NCBI GenBank assembly: GCA_017569305.1
Contig: CP069418.1
Span: 3,410,001 to 3,474,000 of the forward strand
Source of the DNA: Clostridiales bacterium FE2011
GTDB lineage: Bacteria; Bacillota; Clostridia; Christensenellales; Aristaeellaceae
DNA: 64,000 bases
Reading direction: 5' to 3'
Both the position numbers and the translations under genes were made by a program. The notes under the pieces were generated by a model. The model searched no databases. It was not told the DNA's origin and saw only the letters and a program-made list of their open reading frames with translations. Below, piece by piece: positions 16,322-24,680 of the stretch (positions within the stretch are counted from its first letter, which is position 1; every line of letters starts with the position of its first letter).

Positions 16322-17419
16322 ATGAAAAAGCTTTTTGCTCTGCTGCTTGCCGCAGTAATGATGATGAGCATGGTGTCCTTTGCTTCCGCTGAAAGCGAAA
16401 GCAGCATGCGTGTCGCCATGATTACCGACTACGGTGACATTACCGACCAGTCCTTCAACCAGACCACCTATGAAGCCTGCAAGCAGTTCTGCGAAACTGC
16501 CGGCCTCGACTTCCAGTATTACAAGCCCGCTTCCGACTCCGATGAAGACCGTATCTCCTCCATTGAGAAGGCGATCGACGACGGCTTCACCGTGATCGTG
16601 ATGCCCGGTTACGCTTTCGGACCCGCCATCCAGAAAGTGGCTCCCGAATACAGCGACATCACCTTTATCGCCCTGGACGTTGGTGAAGGCGACATCGGCG
16701 ATCTGGCCGCTGACGTTCCTGCCAACCTGTACTGCGCTGTGTACCAGGAAGAGCTGTGCGGCTACATGGCCGGTTACGCTGCTGTGAAGCTGGGCTACAA
16801 GAAGCTGGGCTTCCTGGGCGGCATGGCGGTTCCCGCTGTTGTCCGTTACGGCTACGGTTTCGTGCAGGGCGCTGACGCCGCTGCTGTTGAACTGGGCGCT
16901 GAAGACGTTGAAATCAAGTATGTGTATGGCAACCAGTTCTATGGCGACGCCGACATCACCGCTTACATGGATACCTGGTATGCCAACGGCACTGAAATCG
17001 TGTTCGCCTGCGGCGGCGGTATCTTCACCTCTGCCGGTGAAGCTGCCCAGAAGGTTGGCGGCAAGGTCATCGGCGTTGACGTTGACCAGAAGGGCACCAT
17101 CGACAGCATGTACGGCGACGGCATCACCGTGACTTCCGCCATGAAGGGCCTGGCTGCCACCGTTTACACCGAGCTGGCTTCCATCCTGAACGGCGAATTC
17201 GCCGGCGGCAAGATCGAGAACCTGGGCCTGGTTTCCGACACTCCCGAAGATAACTTCGTGCAGATCGCTCCTTCCACCCAGTTTGCGGATGGCTTCACTG
17301 CTGAAGACTACGCCGCCCTGGTCGCGAAGATGAACGCCGGAGAGATCACCGTGTCCAACTCCATCGAAGCCGAACCCACCACCACGATCAAAGTTGAATA
17401 CCTGGGCAACATCAAGTAA
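16322..17419 (+). CDS. BMP-family ABC transporter substrate-binding protein
   Basis: 365 residues with a signal peptide cut near FASAES. The mature part has the BMP/PnrA pattern: VAMITDYGDITDQSFNQTTYEA at its start, then YKPASDSDEDRISSIEKAIDDG, a hinge-side GYMAGYAAVKLG motif, and FACGGGIFTSAGEAAQ. The BMP family mostly binds purine nucleosides, so nucleoside uptake is inferred together with the ATPase and two permeases downstream. The ATG at 16322 follows GAAAGGGG. There is no clear lipobox cysteine, which is unusual for a Gram-positive binding protein. Confidence 0.9.
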   Translation: MKKLFALLLAAVMMMSMVSFASAESESSMRVAMITDYGDITDQSFNQTTYEACKQFCETAGLDFQYYKPASDSDEDRISSIEKAIDDGFTVIVMPGYAFGPAIQKVAPEYSDITFIALDVGEGDIGDLAADVPANLYCAVYQEELCGYMAGYAAVKLGYKKLGFLGGMAVPAVVRYGYGFVQGADAAAVELGAEDVEIKYVYGNQFYGDADITAYMDTWYANGTEIVFACGGGIFTSAGEAAQKVGGKVIGVDVDQKGTIDSMYGDGITVTSAMKGLAATVYTELASILNGEFAGGKIENLGLVSDTPEDNFVQIAPSTQFADGFTAEDYAALVAKMNAGEITVSNSIEAEPTTTIKVEYLGNIK

Positions 17420-17433
17420 TCAGTTCATGATTG

Positions 17434-17461
17434 CCGGGGATGCGCCGCATCCCCGGTTTTT
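17434..17461 (+). terminator. Terminator-like hairpin after the binding-protein gene
   Basis: An 11-bp GC-rich palindrome (CCGGGGATGCG with its complement), then TTTTT. It probably lets only part of the transcripts pass to the ATPase and permease genes. Confidence 0.8.
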
Positions 17462-17539
17462 GACATAAGCCCCTGTTCCGCAATATCGAACAGGGGCTTG
17501 TGTCAGAAAGGCGAAGAAGCCCTTGTTCGCCATGAACAA
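17462..17539 (+). promoter_or_regulatory. Intra-operon RNA hairpins between binding protein and ATPase genes
   Basis: A 17-bp stem with a single G-U pair (17462-17478 with 17488-17504, 9-base loop) has no T run. A smaller stem-loop follows at 17523-17539 (TTGTTC/GAACAA), just before the ribosome site of the ATPase gene. Probable roles are RNA processing or protection that sets unequal expression of the operon genes. It does not match a riboswitch class I recognise. Confidence 0.6.
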
Positions 17540-17562
17540 TTTACAAATTGGAGGGACGTACT

Positions 17563-19119
17563 TTGAACAAGGAACGGCAGTCTGAGTATGCCATTGAGAT
17601 GCTTCATATTACCAAGCGCTTTCCCGGCATTATCGCAAACGACGATATCACTCTGCAGCTGAAACACGGAGAAATCCACGCACTGCTGGGTGAAAACGGC
17701 GCAGGAAAATCAACCCTGATGAGCGTCCTGTTCGGCCTTTACCAGGCGGAAGAGGGAACGATCAAAAAGGACGGTAAAGAAGTCCAGATCAACGATCCCA
17801 ACGACGCCAACGCGCTGGGAATCGGTATGGTGCACCAGCACTTCAAACTTGTGGAATGCTTTACCGTGCTTGACAATATCATCCTGGGCGATGAACCCGT
17901 AGGGAAAGCCGGCATCCTGAAGAAGGCCGAAGCAAGGAAAAAGATCCTTGCCCTGTCCGAGAAGTACGGCCTGCAGGTCGATCCGGACGCGGTGATATCG
18001 GATATCACAGTCGGCATGCAGCAGAGAACCGAAATCCTGAAGATGCTGTACCGGGATAATGAAATCCTGATTTTTGACGAACCCACCGCCGTGCTGACGC
18101 CCCAGGAAATTGAAGAACTGATGCAGATTATGCGCAACCTGGCGGCAGAAGGGAAGTCCATCCTGTTCATCAGCCACAAGCTGGCTGAAATCATGGCGGT
18201 TGCAGACCGCTGCACCGTGCTGCGCAAGGGTAAATATATCGGAACGGTGGAAACAAAGAACACCACAATGGAAGAGCTTTCCGCCATGATGGTGGGACGA
18301 AACGTCAACTTCCATGTGGATAAGCAGCCGGCCCATCCGGGAGACGTTGTGCTGGACGTGCAGCATATGACCGTCGCTTCCAAAGTACATAACAACAATG
18401 CCGTGAAGGACGTATCCTTCCAGGTCCGCCGCGGGGAAATCGTCTGTATCGCAGGTATCGACGGCAACGGACAGACCGAACTGGTTTACGGACTGACCGG
18501 CCTGGAGCCCCTGGTGGGCGGGAAGATCATGATGGACGGCAAGGACATTACCCACGCCTCCATCCGGAAAAGATCCGTGGCCGGCATGAGCCATATTCCC
18601 GAAGACCGGCACAAGCACGGACTGGTGCTGGATTATTCGCTGGAATACAACATGATCCTCCAGACCTATTTTGAATCCAGGTTTACAGACCGGATCGGCT
18701 TCCTGAGAAGGAAGAATATCCGTGAATACTCAGACAAACTGATTGAGCAGTATGACGTCCGCTCCGGACAGGGCTCGGTAACACCGGCGCGCTCCATGTC
18801 CGGCGGCAACCAGCAGAAAGCCATAATCGCCCGGGAAATTGACAAGCAGCCTGAAATGCTGGTTGCGGTACAGCCCACACGCGGACTGGACGTGGGCGCC
18901 ATTGAATACATCCATAAGCAGCTGGTCGCCCAGCGGGACGCGGGAAAGGCAGTGCTGCTGATCTCCCTGGAGCTGGACGAAGTGATGGACGTTCCGGACC
19001 GGATCCTGGTCATGTATGAAGGCGAGATCGTGGGCGAACTCGATCCGAAGAAGACGACGCAGGAAGAGCTGGGACTGTATATGGCAGGCGCAAAGAGAGA
19101 CGAGGTGAAAAAGGCATGA
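17563..19119 (+). CDS. Nucleoside-type ABC transporter ATPase (double nucleotide-binding domain)
   Basis: 518 residues with two ABC domains. The first has Walker A GENGAGKST (about residue 43), a signature replaced by ITVGMQQRTEILKML, and Walker B ILIFDEPTAVLTP. The second begins near residue 265, has a degenerate P-loop AGIDGNGQTEL, signature SGGNQQKAIIAREI and the QPTRGLD segment. This layout is that of YufO/RbsA-like ATPases paired with BMP proteins. The start is TTG at 17563 with GAGGGA 6 bases before; an upstream TTG at 17548 overlaps the ribosome site. It overlaps the permease by 4 bases. Confidence 0.92.
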   Translation: MNKERQSEYAIEMLHITKRFPGIIANDDITLQLKHGEIHALLGENGAGKSTLMSVLFGLYQAEEGTIKKDGKEVQINDPNDANALGIGMVHQHFKLVECFTVLDNIILGDEPVGKAGILKKAEARKKILALSEKYGLQVDPDAVISDITVGMQQRTEILKMLYRDNEILIFDEPTAVLTPQEIEELMQIMRNLAAEGKSILFISHKLAEIMAVADRCTVLRKGKYIGTVETKNTTMEELSAMMVGRNVNFHVDKQPAHPGDVVLDVQHMTVASKVHNNNAVKDVSFQVRRGEIVCIAGIDGNGQTELVYGLTGLEPLVGGKIMMDGKDITHASIRKRSVAGMSHIPEDRHKHGLVLDYSLEYNMILQTYFESRFTDRIGFLRRKNIREYSDKLIEQYDVRSGQGSVTPARSMSGGNQQKAIIAREIDKQPEMLVAVQPTRGLDVGAIEYIHKQLVAQRDAGKAVLLISLELDEVMDVPDRILVMYEGEIVGELDPKKTTQEELGLYMAGAKRDEVKKA

Positions 19120-20216
19120 GAAAAGTTTTGAAAAACCAGGCCGTACAGACTTTCGCAGCCTCCATCCTCTGTATCCTGGCAGGTCTGCTGATCGGCTATA
19201 TCGTGCTGCTGTTTATCAACCCGCAGGGCGCAAGCGAATCCATCCTGAATATCATCAAGAACTTCTTCACCTGGAGCCGGCCGCAAAGCCAGCTGAAACA
19301 GTTCGGCAATACGCTGGCCAAGACCATGCCCCTGATCATGTGCTCCCTGAGCATTCTGTTTGCCTATAAAGTAGGCCTGTTCAATATCGGCACCGCGGGA
19401 CAGTATGTGGCAGGCGCCTGCGCCAGCCTGTACGCCGCGCTGGCATGGCACTGGGGATGGCTGCCCTGCATGCTGCTGGCTATGATTGCCGCCTCCCTGC
19501 TGGGAGCGATTACCGGCATCCTGAAGGCATACTGCAATGTGAATGAGGTTATCTCCGGTATCATGCTGAACTGGATTTCCCTCTATACAGCCAATACGAT
19601 CCTGTCCAACGTGAAAGAGACAGCCAGTCCATATACGCTGTACCTGAACAAGGAAAATCCGGCCTCCATGCTGCCGACCCTGGGACTGGACAAGCTGTTC
19701 AACGGGAACACCAATGTTACCCTGGCTGTTCCGGTGGCGATTGTTGCGGCCATTCTTGTGTGGGTGATCCTGAGCAAAACCAGGTTCGGCTATGAACTGA
19801 AAGCAACCGGAAACAACAAGAACGCGGCCAAGTACGCCGGCATGGCGCAGAACCGGAACATCATCCTGACGCTGATGATTTCCGGCGCACTGGCTGGCCT
19901 CGGCGCATCACTGCTGTACCAGACCGGATACATGCGCTGGGAATGCACGCAGTCTTCCGTTCCGGCCATGGGCTTCAACGGAATCGCGGCTGCCTTCCTG
20001 GGAGGACTTCATCCCATCGGCGCAGTATTCTCCTCCTTCTTTATCCAGCATATTACAGACGGCGGCCAGTATGTGAACACCAACTTCTATTCCTCCCAGA
20101 TTTCTGACGTGATTTCTTCGGTGATCATTTACCTGTGCGGCTTCGTGCTGTTTATCAAACTGACGATGAACCGCGTGATTACCCGCAGGGAAGATAAGAA
20201 AGGAGCGAAACAATAA
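19116..20216 (+). CDS. ABC transporter permease (YufP-like)
   Basis: 366 residues with 8-10 hydrophobic segments. The inner-membrane permease signature GYELKATGNNKNAAKYAGM is the cytoplasmic loop that contacts the ATPase, and GFNGIAAAFLGGLHPIGAVF lies near the C terminus. It is the first of two permeases expected to form a heterodimeric channel for the BMP-type importer. The start overlaps the ATPase stop by ATGA; its stop shares one base with the next start (TAATG). Confidence 0.92.
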   Translation: MRKVLKNQAVQTFAASILCILAGLLIGYIVLLFINPQGASESILNIIKNFFTWSRPQSQLKQFGNTLAKTMPLIMCSLSILFAYKVGLFNIGTAGQYVAGACASLYAALAWHWGWLPCMLLAMIAASLLGAITGILKAYCNVNEVISGIMLNWISLYTANTILSNVKETASPYTLYLNKENPASMLPTLGLDKLFNGNTNVTLAVPVAIVAAILVWVILSKTRFGYELKATGNNKNAAKYAGMAQNRNIILTLMISGALAGLGASLLYQTGYMRWECTQSSVPAMGFNGIAAAFLGGLHPIGAVFSSFFIQHITDGGQYVNTNFYSSQISDVISSVIIYLCGFVLFIKLTMNRVITRREDKKGAKQ

Positions 20217-21154
20217 TGCTGCTTCTGATTCAATATACATTAATCTTCGCTTCCGTTCTTATGCTGGTTGCCCTTGGCGGATGTATATCCGAGCACTCCG
20301 GAATCATTAACCTGGGCCTGGAAGGCATCATGGTCGTGGGCGCCCTGGGCGGCGCGCTTGTAATGCGGACGCTGGGGACCACCTCTGCCGTGGTAATGGT
20401 ACTTGCTGCCATGATTGCGGCAGGACTTGCGGGCATGTTGTATTCGTGCCTGCTGGGCGTTGCGGCGATTCATTTCAAAGCGGACCAGACGCTGGTCGGC
20501 ACGGCAATGAACCTGCTGGCGACTGCCGCGGCCACGGTGCTTGTGAAGGCCATGAACACCGCAGCGAATCCTGACAACCACTCCTCTGAAATTGAATATG
20601 TGGCTGCACGGAAGATGTTCATCGTGAACATCAACGGATTTGAATTCAACTGGTTTATGATTGTGGCCGTTATCGCGGTTGCTGCTGTGTATTTCCTGCT
20701 ATATAAGAACCGGTTCGGCCTGCGCCTGATGGCCTGCGGCGAACATCCGCAGGCAGCGGATTCCGTGGGTATCAACGTGTACAAAATGCGCTGGAGCGGC
20801 GTGCTGATTTCCGGCCTGCTGGGAGGACTGGGCGGCCTGTGCTACATCCTGGCCGGCGTATCCCTGTGGAAGTTTGAAAACGGTGTGGCGGGCTTCGGCT
20901 TCCTGGCACTGGCGGTTATGATTTTCGGCCAGTGGAAACCTTCCCGCATCGCGGTGGCGGCCCTGCTCTTCGGTTTATTCCGCGCGCTGTCCAACACCTA
21001 TACCGGATTCCCGTTCCTGCTTTCCCTGAACCTTCCGGGCAACGTGTACAATATGATGCCCTATATCGTCTGCCTGATCGTGCTGGCCTTTACTTCCAAG
21101 GCATCCCACGCACCCAAGGCGGAAGGCATTCCCTATGACAAGGGATCCAGATAA
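20216..21154 (+). CDS. ABC transporter permease (YufQ-like)
   Basis: 312 residues, strongly hydrophobic. It opens with GGCISEHSGIINLGLEGIMVVGALG, typical of the second permease of BMP-type systems. The ATPase-contact loop FGLRLMACGEHPQAADSVGI and GFLALAVMIFGQWKP follow. It pairs with the preceding permease. A terminator follows 16 bases after the stop. Confidence 0.92.
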   Translation: MLLLIQYTLIFASVLMLVALGGCISEHSGIINLGLEGIMVVGALGGALVMRTLGTTSAVVMVLAAMIAAGLAGMLYSCLLGVAAIHFKADQTLVGTAMNLLATAAATVLVKAMNTAANPDNHSSEIEYVAARKMFIVNINGFEFNWFMIVAVIAVAAVYFLLYKNRFGLRLMACGEHPQAADSVGINVYKMRWSGVLISGLLGGLGGLCYILAGVSLWKFENGVAGFGFLALAVMIFGQWKPSRIAVAALLFGLFRALSNTYTGFPFLLSLNLPGNVYNMMPYIVCLIVLAFTSKASHAPKAEGIPYDKGSR

Positions 21155-21170
21155 CAAACAATCTTTGAAA

Positions 21171-21195
21171 AAGCTGCCTGCGGGCAGCTTTTTTT
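21171..21195 (+). terminator. Terminator of the BMP-type transporter operon
   Basis: An 8-bp stem AAGCTGCC with its complement, 4-base loop, then a T run. Confidence 0.88.
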
Positions 21196-21227
21196 CTGAA
21201 AGAAAGCATTATCCCGGTCTGTTTCCC

Positions 21228-21256
21228 TTTTCAATCACCGGAATGTCGTGTATAAT
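21228..21256 (+). promoter_or_regulatory. Promoter of the cdaA operon
   Basis: TTTTCA (21228-21233), 17-base spacer, TATAAT (21251-21256), 36 bases before the ATG at 21293. Confidence 0.65.
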
Positions 21257-21292
21257 AAATCAGATAAAGATGATCTGTATGGAGGTGAGATG

Positions 21293-22147
21293 ATGGGCGA
21301 TATCTGGACGACAATCCGGAGCATGGGGTGGAGCCTGACCCATCGTCTCGGCGTCATTGATATCATCGATATCCTGATTGTGGCAGTGATTATTTACGAA
21401 CTGCTGCTGCTGACCCGGCACACAAGGGGAAGCGCCCTGCTGAAAGGCCTTTTCCTGCTGTTTGTGATTGTTATCCTGAGCAATATCCTGGGCCTGACCA
21501 GCCTGAACTGGCTGCTGCTGGCTGTGCTGCAGAACGGCGCACTGGTGCTGGTGATCCTGTTCCAGCCGGAACTGCGCAAAGCCCTGGAACGCATGGGACG
21601 AAGCCGCCTGATTACCAAAGGCAACCATCGCAATGAAGATGAAGACACAGAAATCATCATCGATGAGATTATCCAGACAGTTGTCGACCTGAGCCGTCGC
21701 AGGGTCGGCGCGCTGATTGTTTTTGAACGGAAAACAGGACTCCAGGATGTTATTGAAACCGGTACGACGCTGAACGCTGAGATTTCCGCCCCGCTGCTTG
21801 AAAACATATTTGAACCGAACACGCCCCTGCATGACGGCGCCGTTGTGATCCGGGAAGACCGGATCATGGCTGCAGCATGCATCCTGCCGCTGGCGGAAGC
21901 CAGCGGTGTGATCCGCGGACTCGGCACCCGCCACCGCGCCGCTGTCGGCATCAGTGAAAACACGGACGCGGCGGTCATTGTTGTATCTGAACAAACCGGT
22001 ATTATCAGCCTTGCTATGGACGGAACCCTCCAGCGGCCTTATTCCATTGACGCCATGAGATCCTTCCTGCACGGCTTCTACAGTTCCAGGGAATCCAGTG
22101 TTTTCTCCTTCCTCCGGGGAATATTCAGAAGGCATACGGAGGGATGA
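21293..22147 (+). CDS. cdaA: Diadenylate cyclase CdaA
   Basis: 284 residues. Three N-terminal membrane helices (about residues 20-90) precede a DAC domain with the catalytic DGA motif at D181 (HDGAVVI) and the RHR motif near residue 213 (GTRHRAAVGISE). It makes cyclic di-AMP from two ATP; the messenger controls potassium and wall homeostasis. Start choice: the ATG at 21293 is 7 bases from GGAGG, the one at 21290 only 4. The next gene encodes its membrane partner CdaR. It is the first gene of a five-gene run to 25984. Confidence 0.95.
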   Translation: MGDIWTTIRSMGWSLTHRLGVIDIIDILIVAVIIYELLLLTRHTRGSALLKGLFLLFVIVILSNILGLTSLNWLLLAVLQNGALVLVILFQPELRKALERMGRSRLITKGNHRNEDEDTEIIIDEIIQTVVDLSRRRVGALIVFERKTGLQDVIETGTTLNAEISAPLLENIFEPNTPLHDGAVVIREDRIMAAACILPLAEASGVIRGLGTRHRAAVGISENTDAAVIVVSEQTGIISLAMDGTLQRPYSIDAMRSFLHGFYSSRESSVFSFLRGIFRRHTEG

Positions 22148-22149
22148 CC

Positions 22150-23211
22150 ATGAGCGAAAGAACAAACAAAAGAGATTTCAAAAAAACGCTGGCCCTGATC
22201 GGCAGGGGATTGAGGCATCTGTTTCTCCATAACGGATGGCTGAAGCTTATCGCGATTGTGATCTCCCTGTTCCTGTGGGCGGGACTGATTTCCCAGGATG
22301 AAAGCATCACACGGGACAAGGCCTTCCAGGAAGTCAAAGTTTCCGTTACCGGACAGGAAGCCATGAAAGGCAACGGGTTTATCGTTACCTCCGACCTGGA
22401 CAACATCTATGCTGACTTTGTGGCGGCTGTGCCCCAGAAACAGTATGAAAACGCTGACGCTTCCTTTTACAATATCCGGATCGACCTGTCCAGGATCAAT
22501 AAAACCGGTGAACAGGAACTTAAACTGCAGAGCAACAAGACAAATCTGTACGGCGGCGTAAACAATAACAGCCTTATGCCCAGCAGTGTTGTGGTTAACG
22601 TAGAGAAATTAATTACAAGGAGAATTGCAGTCCAGGCTGAGTATATCGACGAAGAGCCGGAAGGATGGGTTTACATACCCGGCGAATGTGATCCCCAATA
22701 CGTTATCGTCAGTGGTCCCGAGAGTATATTAAATGCCATTTTCAAGGCCAAAGCCCTGGTGACAAACGACGATGTTGAATGGTCTTCAGGTTCCGGGAAA
22801 AGCGTACCGGTTTCGTTTGAATTCTATAACAAAGACCAGGAAATCCTTGATACATCCAACCTGAGCATTACAAGCGCCAACATACCGATTGATACGTTAA
22901 TGGTCTCCTATAACGTGCTGGCCAAGAAAACATTTACGACAGAAGACTGCGCCAACCTGACAGGAAAAGTGGCCAAGGGGTATGAGATTACCAAAGTCAC
23001 CTACAGCCCTGAATCCATTTCTGTGGCAGACAGCAGCGAGGTGCTGGACACGGTTGACAGCATCCTGGTGGAAGATACAGGGATTAACGTCAACGGCCTG
23101 AAGGCAACGAAGAGCTTCCCCCTGAAAGTACTCAAACCCTCTGAAAATTCTATCATTTCAAATGATACAATCACAGTTACAGTAGAAATCGCTGAAACGG
23201 AAGAGCCATAA
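22150..23211 (+). CDS. cdaR: YbbR/CdaR-family regulator of CdaA
   Basis: 353 residues. A single N-terminal membrane helix (LKLIAIVISLFLWAGLI, residues about 30-47) anchors an extracytoplasmic region with YbbR repeats: FQEVKVSVTG, ITRRIAVQAEYIDEEPEGW, and a third with the GYEITKVTYSPESISVADSSEVL strand pattern. CdaR proteins bind CdaA and tune its activity. The ATG at 22150 is 7 bases from GGAGGG; the ATG at 22144 overlaps the cdaA stop and is too close. GlmM, often third in this operon, is absent here. Confidence 0.9.
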   Translation: MSERTNKRDFKKTLALIGRGLRHLFLHNGWLKLIAIVISLFLWAGLISQDESITRDKAFQEVKVSVTGQEAMKGNGFIVTSDLDNIYADFVAAVPQKQYENADASFYNIRIDLSRINKTGEQELKLQSNKTNLYGGVNNNSLMPSSVVVNVEKLITRRIAVQAEYIDEEPEGWVYIPGECDPQYVIVSGPESILNAIFKAKALVTNDDVEWSSGSGKSVPVSFEFYNKDQEILDTSNLSITSANIPIDTLMVSYNVLAKKTFTTEDCANLTGKVAKGYEITKVTYSPESISVADSSEVLDTVDSILVEDTGINVNGLKATKSFPLKVLKPSENSIISNDTITVTVEIAETEEP

Positions 23212-23223
23212 GGAGCATATTGA

Positions 23224-23997
23224 ATGGGCAGTTTTGCAAATACACTGTTCCGGGTCATGCTTGGATGGCTGCAGGGAATCATATCTGCTGTGTGGTCGGC
23301 TTTTACGAGTGAAAAAGGCGGCTCCCTTTTGACGTGGATCGGCAAATACTGGATTCCCATTGCCGCAGTCCTCTGCATCATCGGACTGGTATCCGACCTG
23401 GGCGTCTATATTGTCAGGTGGAAACCTTACAAGGTATGGAAAAGCTTCTTTTTCCATAAAAAAGAGGAGGAAGAGGAACCGATCCCTGAAAGGCGTCCCC
23501 TGATGAATGAAAGACCGGTCCGGCGCAGGGTGCCGGCGGTTACGGAGCAGGCTGAAAGCATACAAATCATGCAGAAAACCGTTGAACCGGAACCTGAAGA
23601 GACTTATAAACCGACGGATTTCTCACGCTGGGAACCCGAGGCACCCAAAGAAGAAAAAGTATACACGGCACCGCGTGAATCCGTGCCGGTTACGGTTACG
23701 CCGGCCGGATATCATGTGCCCGCCGACAGCCCTTACAGAAGGCCGCAGCAGCCTGTACCCGCACCTGCGGCTGAACTGAGAACCGAAACCGCTCCGGCTG
23801 GAAAACAGGAAGCGGAAAAAGAGCAGCCTGTGCTTTACCGCCGCCGCAGGAGAATCAACGTCAGCGAGCTGTTCTCCGATCCGGAAGAAGAGCTGCATCC
23901 GTTTGAAGCCCCGCAAAACGTGATCAACAGCCAGAAGGCCTATCACGAACCGGTTTATCCGAGAGGATGGAAGAAAAGCGAGGAAGAAAAGGAATGA
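23224..23997 (+). CDS. Membrane-anchored protein with a proline/charged tail, unknown function
   Basis: 257 residues, family not recognised. Two hydrophobic segments lie in the first 65 residues (one around LGWLQGIISAVWSAF, one at WIPIAAVLCIIGLVSDLGVYI). The rest is a long, low-complexity cytoplasmic-type region rich in E, P and R, with a basic RRRRRINVSELFSDPEEEL motif near residue 205. It sits in the c-di-AMP operon between cdaR and an ATPase, overlapping the latter by 4 bases. A scaffold or division-linked role is conceivable but unsupported. Confidence 0.75.
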   Translation: MGSFANTLFRVMLGWLQGIISAVWSAFTSEKGGSLLTWIGKYWIPIAAVLCIIGLVSDLGVYIVRWKPYKVWKSFFFHKKEEEEEPIPERRPLMNERPVRRRVPAVTEQAESIQIMQKTVEPEPEETYKPTDFSRWEPEAPKEEKVYTAPRESVPVTVTPAGYHVPADSPYRRPQQPVPAPAAELRTETAPAGKQEAEKEQPVLYRRRRRINVSELFSDPEEELHPFEAPQNVINSQKAYHEPVYPRGWKKSEEEKE

Positions 23998-24680
23998 ATG
24001 AAATCCTCACAGGTAAACAATACCTGGTACTGACCGGAAATTACGGCAGCGGAAAGACGGAGCTGGCCCTGAACCTGGCCATGCATTTTTCCCGGGAATG
24101 CCGGACGACGCTGGTTGACCTGGATATCGTGAATCCTTATTTCCGAAGCGGTGAAAAAGCGGAAGAAATGGAAAAGGCCGGCGTACGCATGCTGATGCCG
24201 ACATTTGCCATGACCACTGTGGACATTCCGGCCCTGCCGGCAGAAATCCAGAGCGTATTTGAAGTTCCTTCAGACAAAGTGATTTTTGACGTGGGCGGAG
24301 ACGACACCGGTGCAGCGGCGCTGGGGCGGTTTTATCCCTCCTTTATTGCAAGAAGGGAACAGACAGCGATGCTGTTTGTGATCAACTGCATGAGGCCGCT
24401 GACAAAAGACGCGGACGATATCATTGACCTGGCGCAGCGGATCTCAAACCGGGGACGGCTGAGAATTGACGCGCTGATCAACAATACCAACCTGGCGGAT
24501 CAGACAAAACCGGACATGATTGAAGCCGGGGAGAAAACGGTGCTGGAATGCGCCGAAAGGATGGGCATCCGGCAAGTTATCACAGCCGGAAAGCAGGACG
24601 TACTCGACCGGTGCCGGCTGACAACGCCGACGCTGGCCGTGAAACGCTATATGGCTCCCGAATGGATGGAACAAATATGA
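23994..24680 (+). CDS. P-loop ATPase of the MinD/Mrp-like type
   Basis: 228 residues from the ATG at 23994 (an ATG at 23967 lies inside the previous gene). Walker A is GNYGSGKTEL near residue 15. The DLDIVNPYFRS switch region and the VIFDVGGDDTGAAAL Walker B-like segment follow. The fold is that of SIMIBI-class NTPases that process CobQ/Mrp-like substrates; the target is unknown. It is coupled by 4-base overlaps to both neighbours. The glycine-rich loop lacks the second lysine of deviant Walker A proteins, so a MinD role is unlikely. Confidence 0.75.
   Translation: MNEILTGKQYLVLTGNYGSGKTELALNLAMHFSRECRTTLVDLDIVNPYFRSGEKAEEMEKAGVRMLMPTFAMTTVDIPALPAEIQSVFEVPSDKVIFDVGGDDTGAAALGRFYPSFIARREQTAMLFVINCMRPLTKDADDIIDLAQRISNRGRLRIDALINNTNLADQTKPDMIEAGEKTVLECAERMGIRQVITAGKQDVLDRCRLTTPTLAVKRYMAPEWMEQI

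Noticed and set aside
17462..17562. Purine or other riboswitch ahead of the transporter ATPase
   Set aside because: The hairpins are simple long stems without the three-way junction or conserved core of a purine riboswitch, and they lie within an operon.
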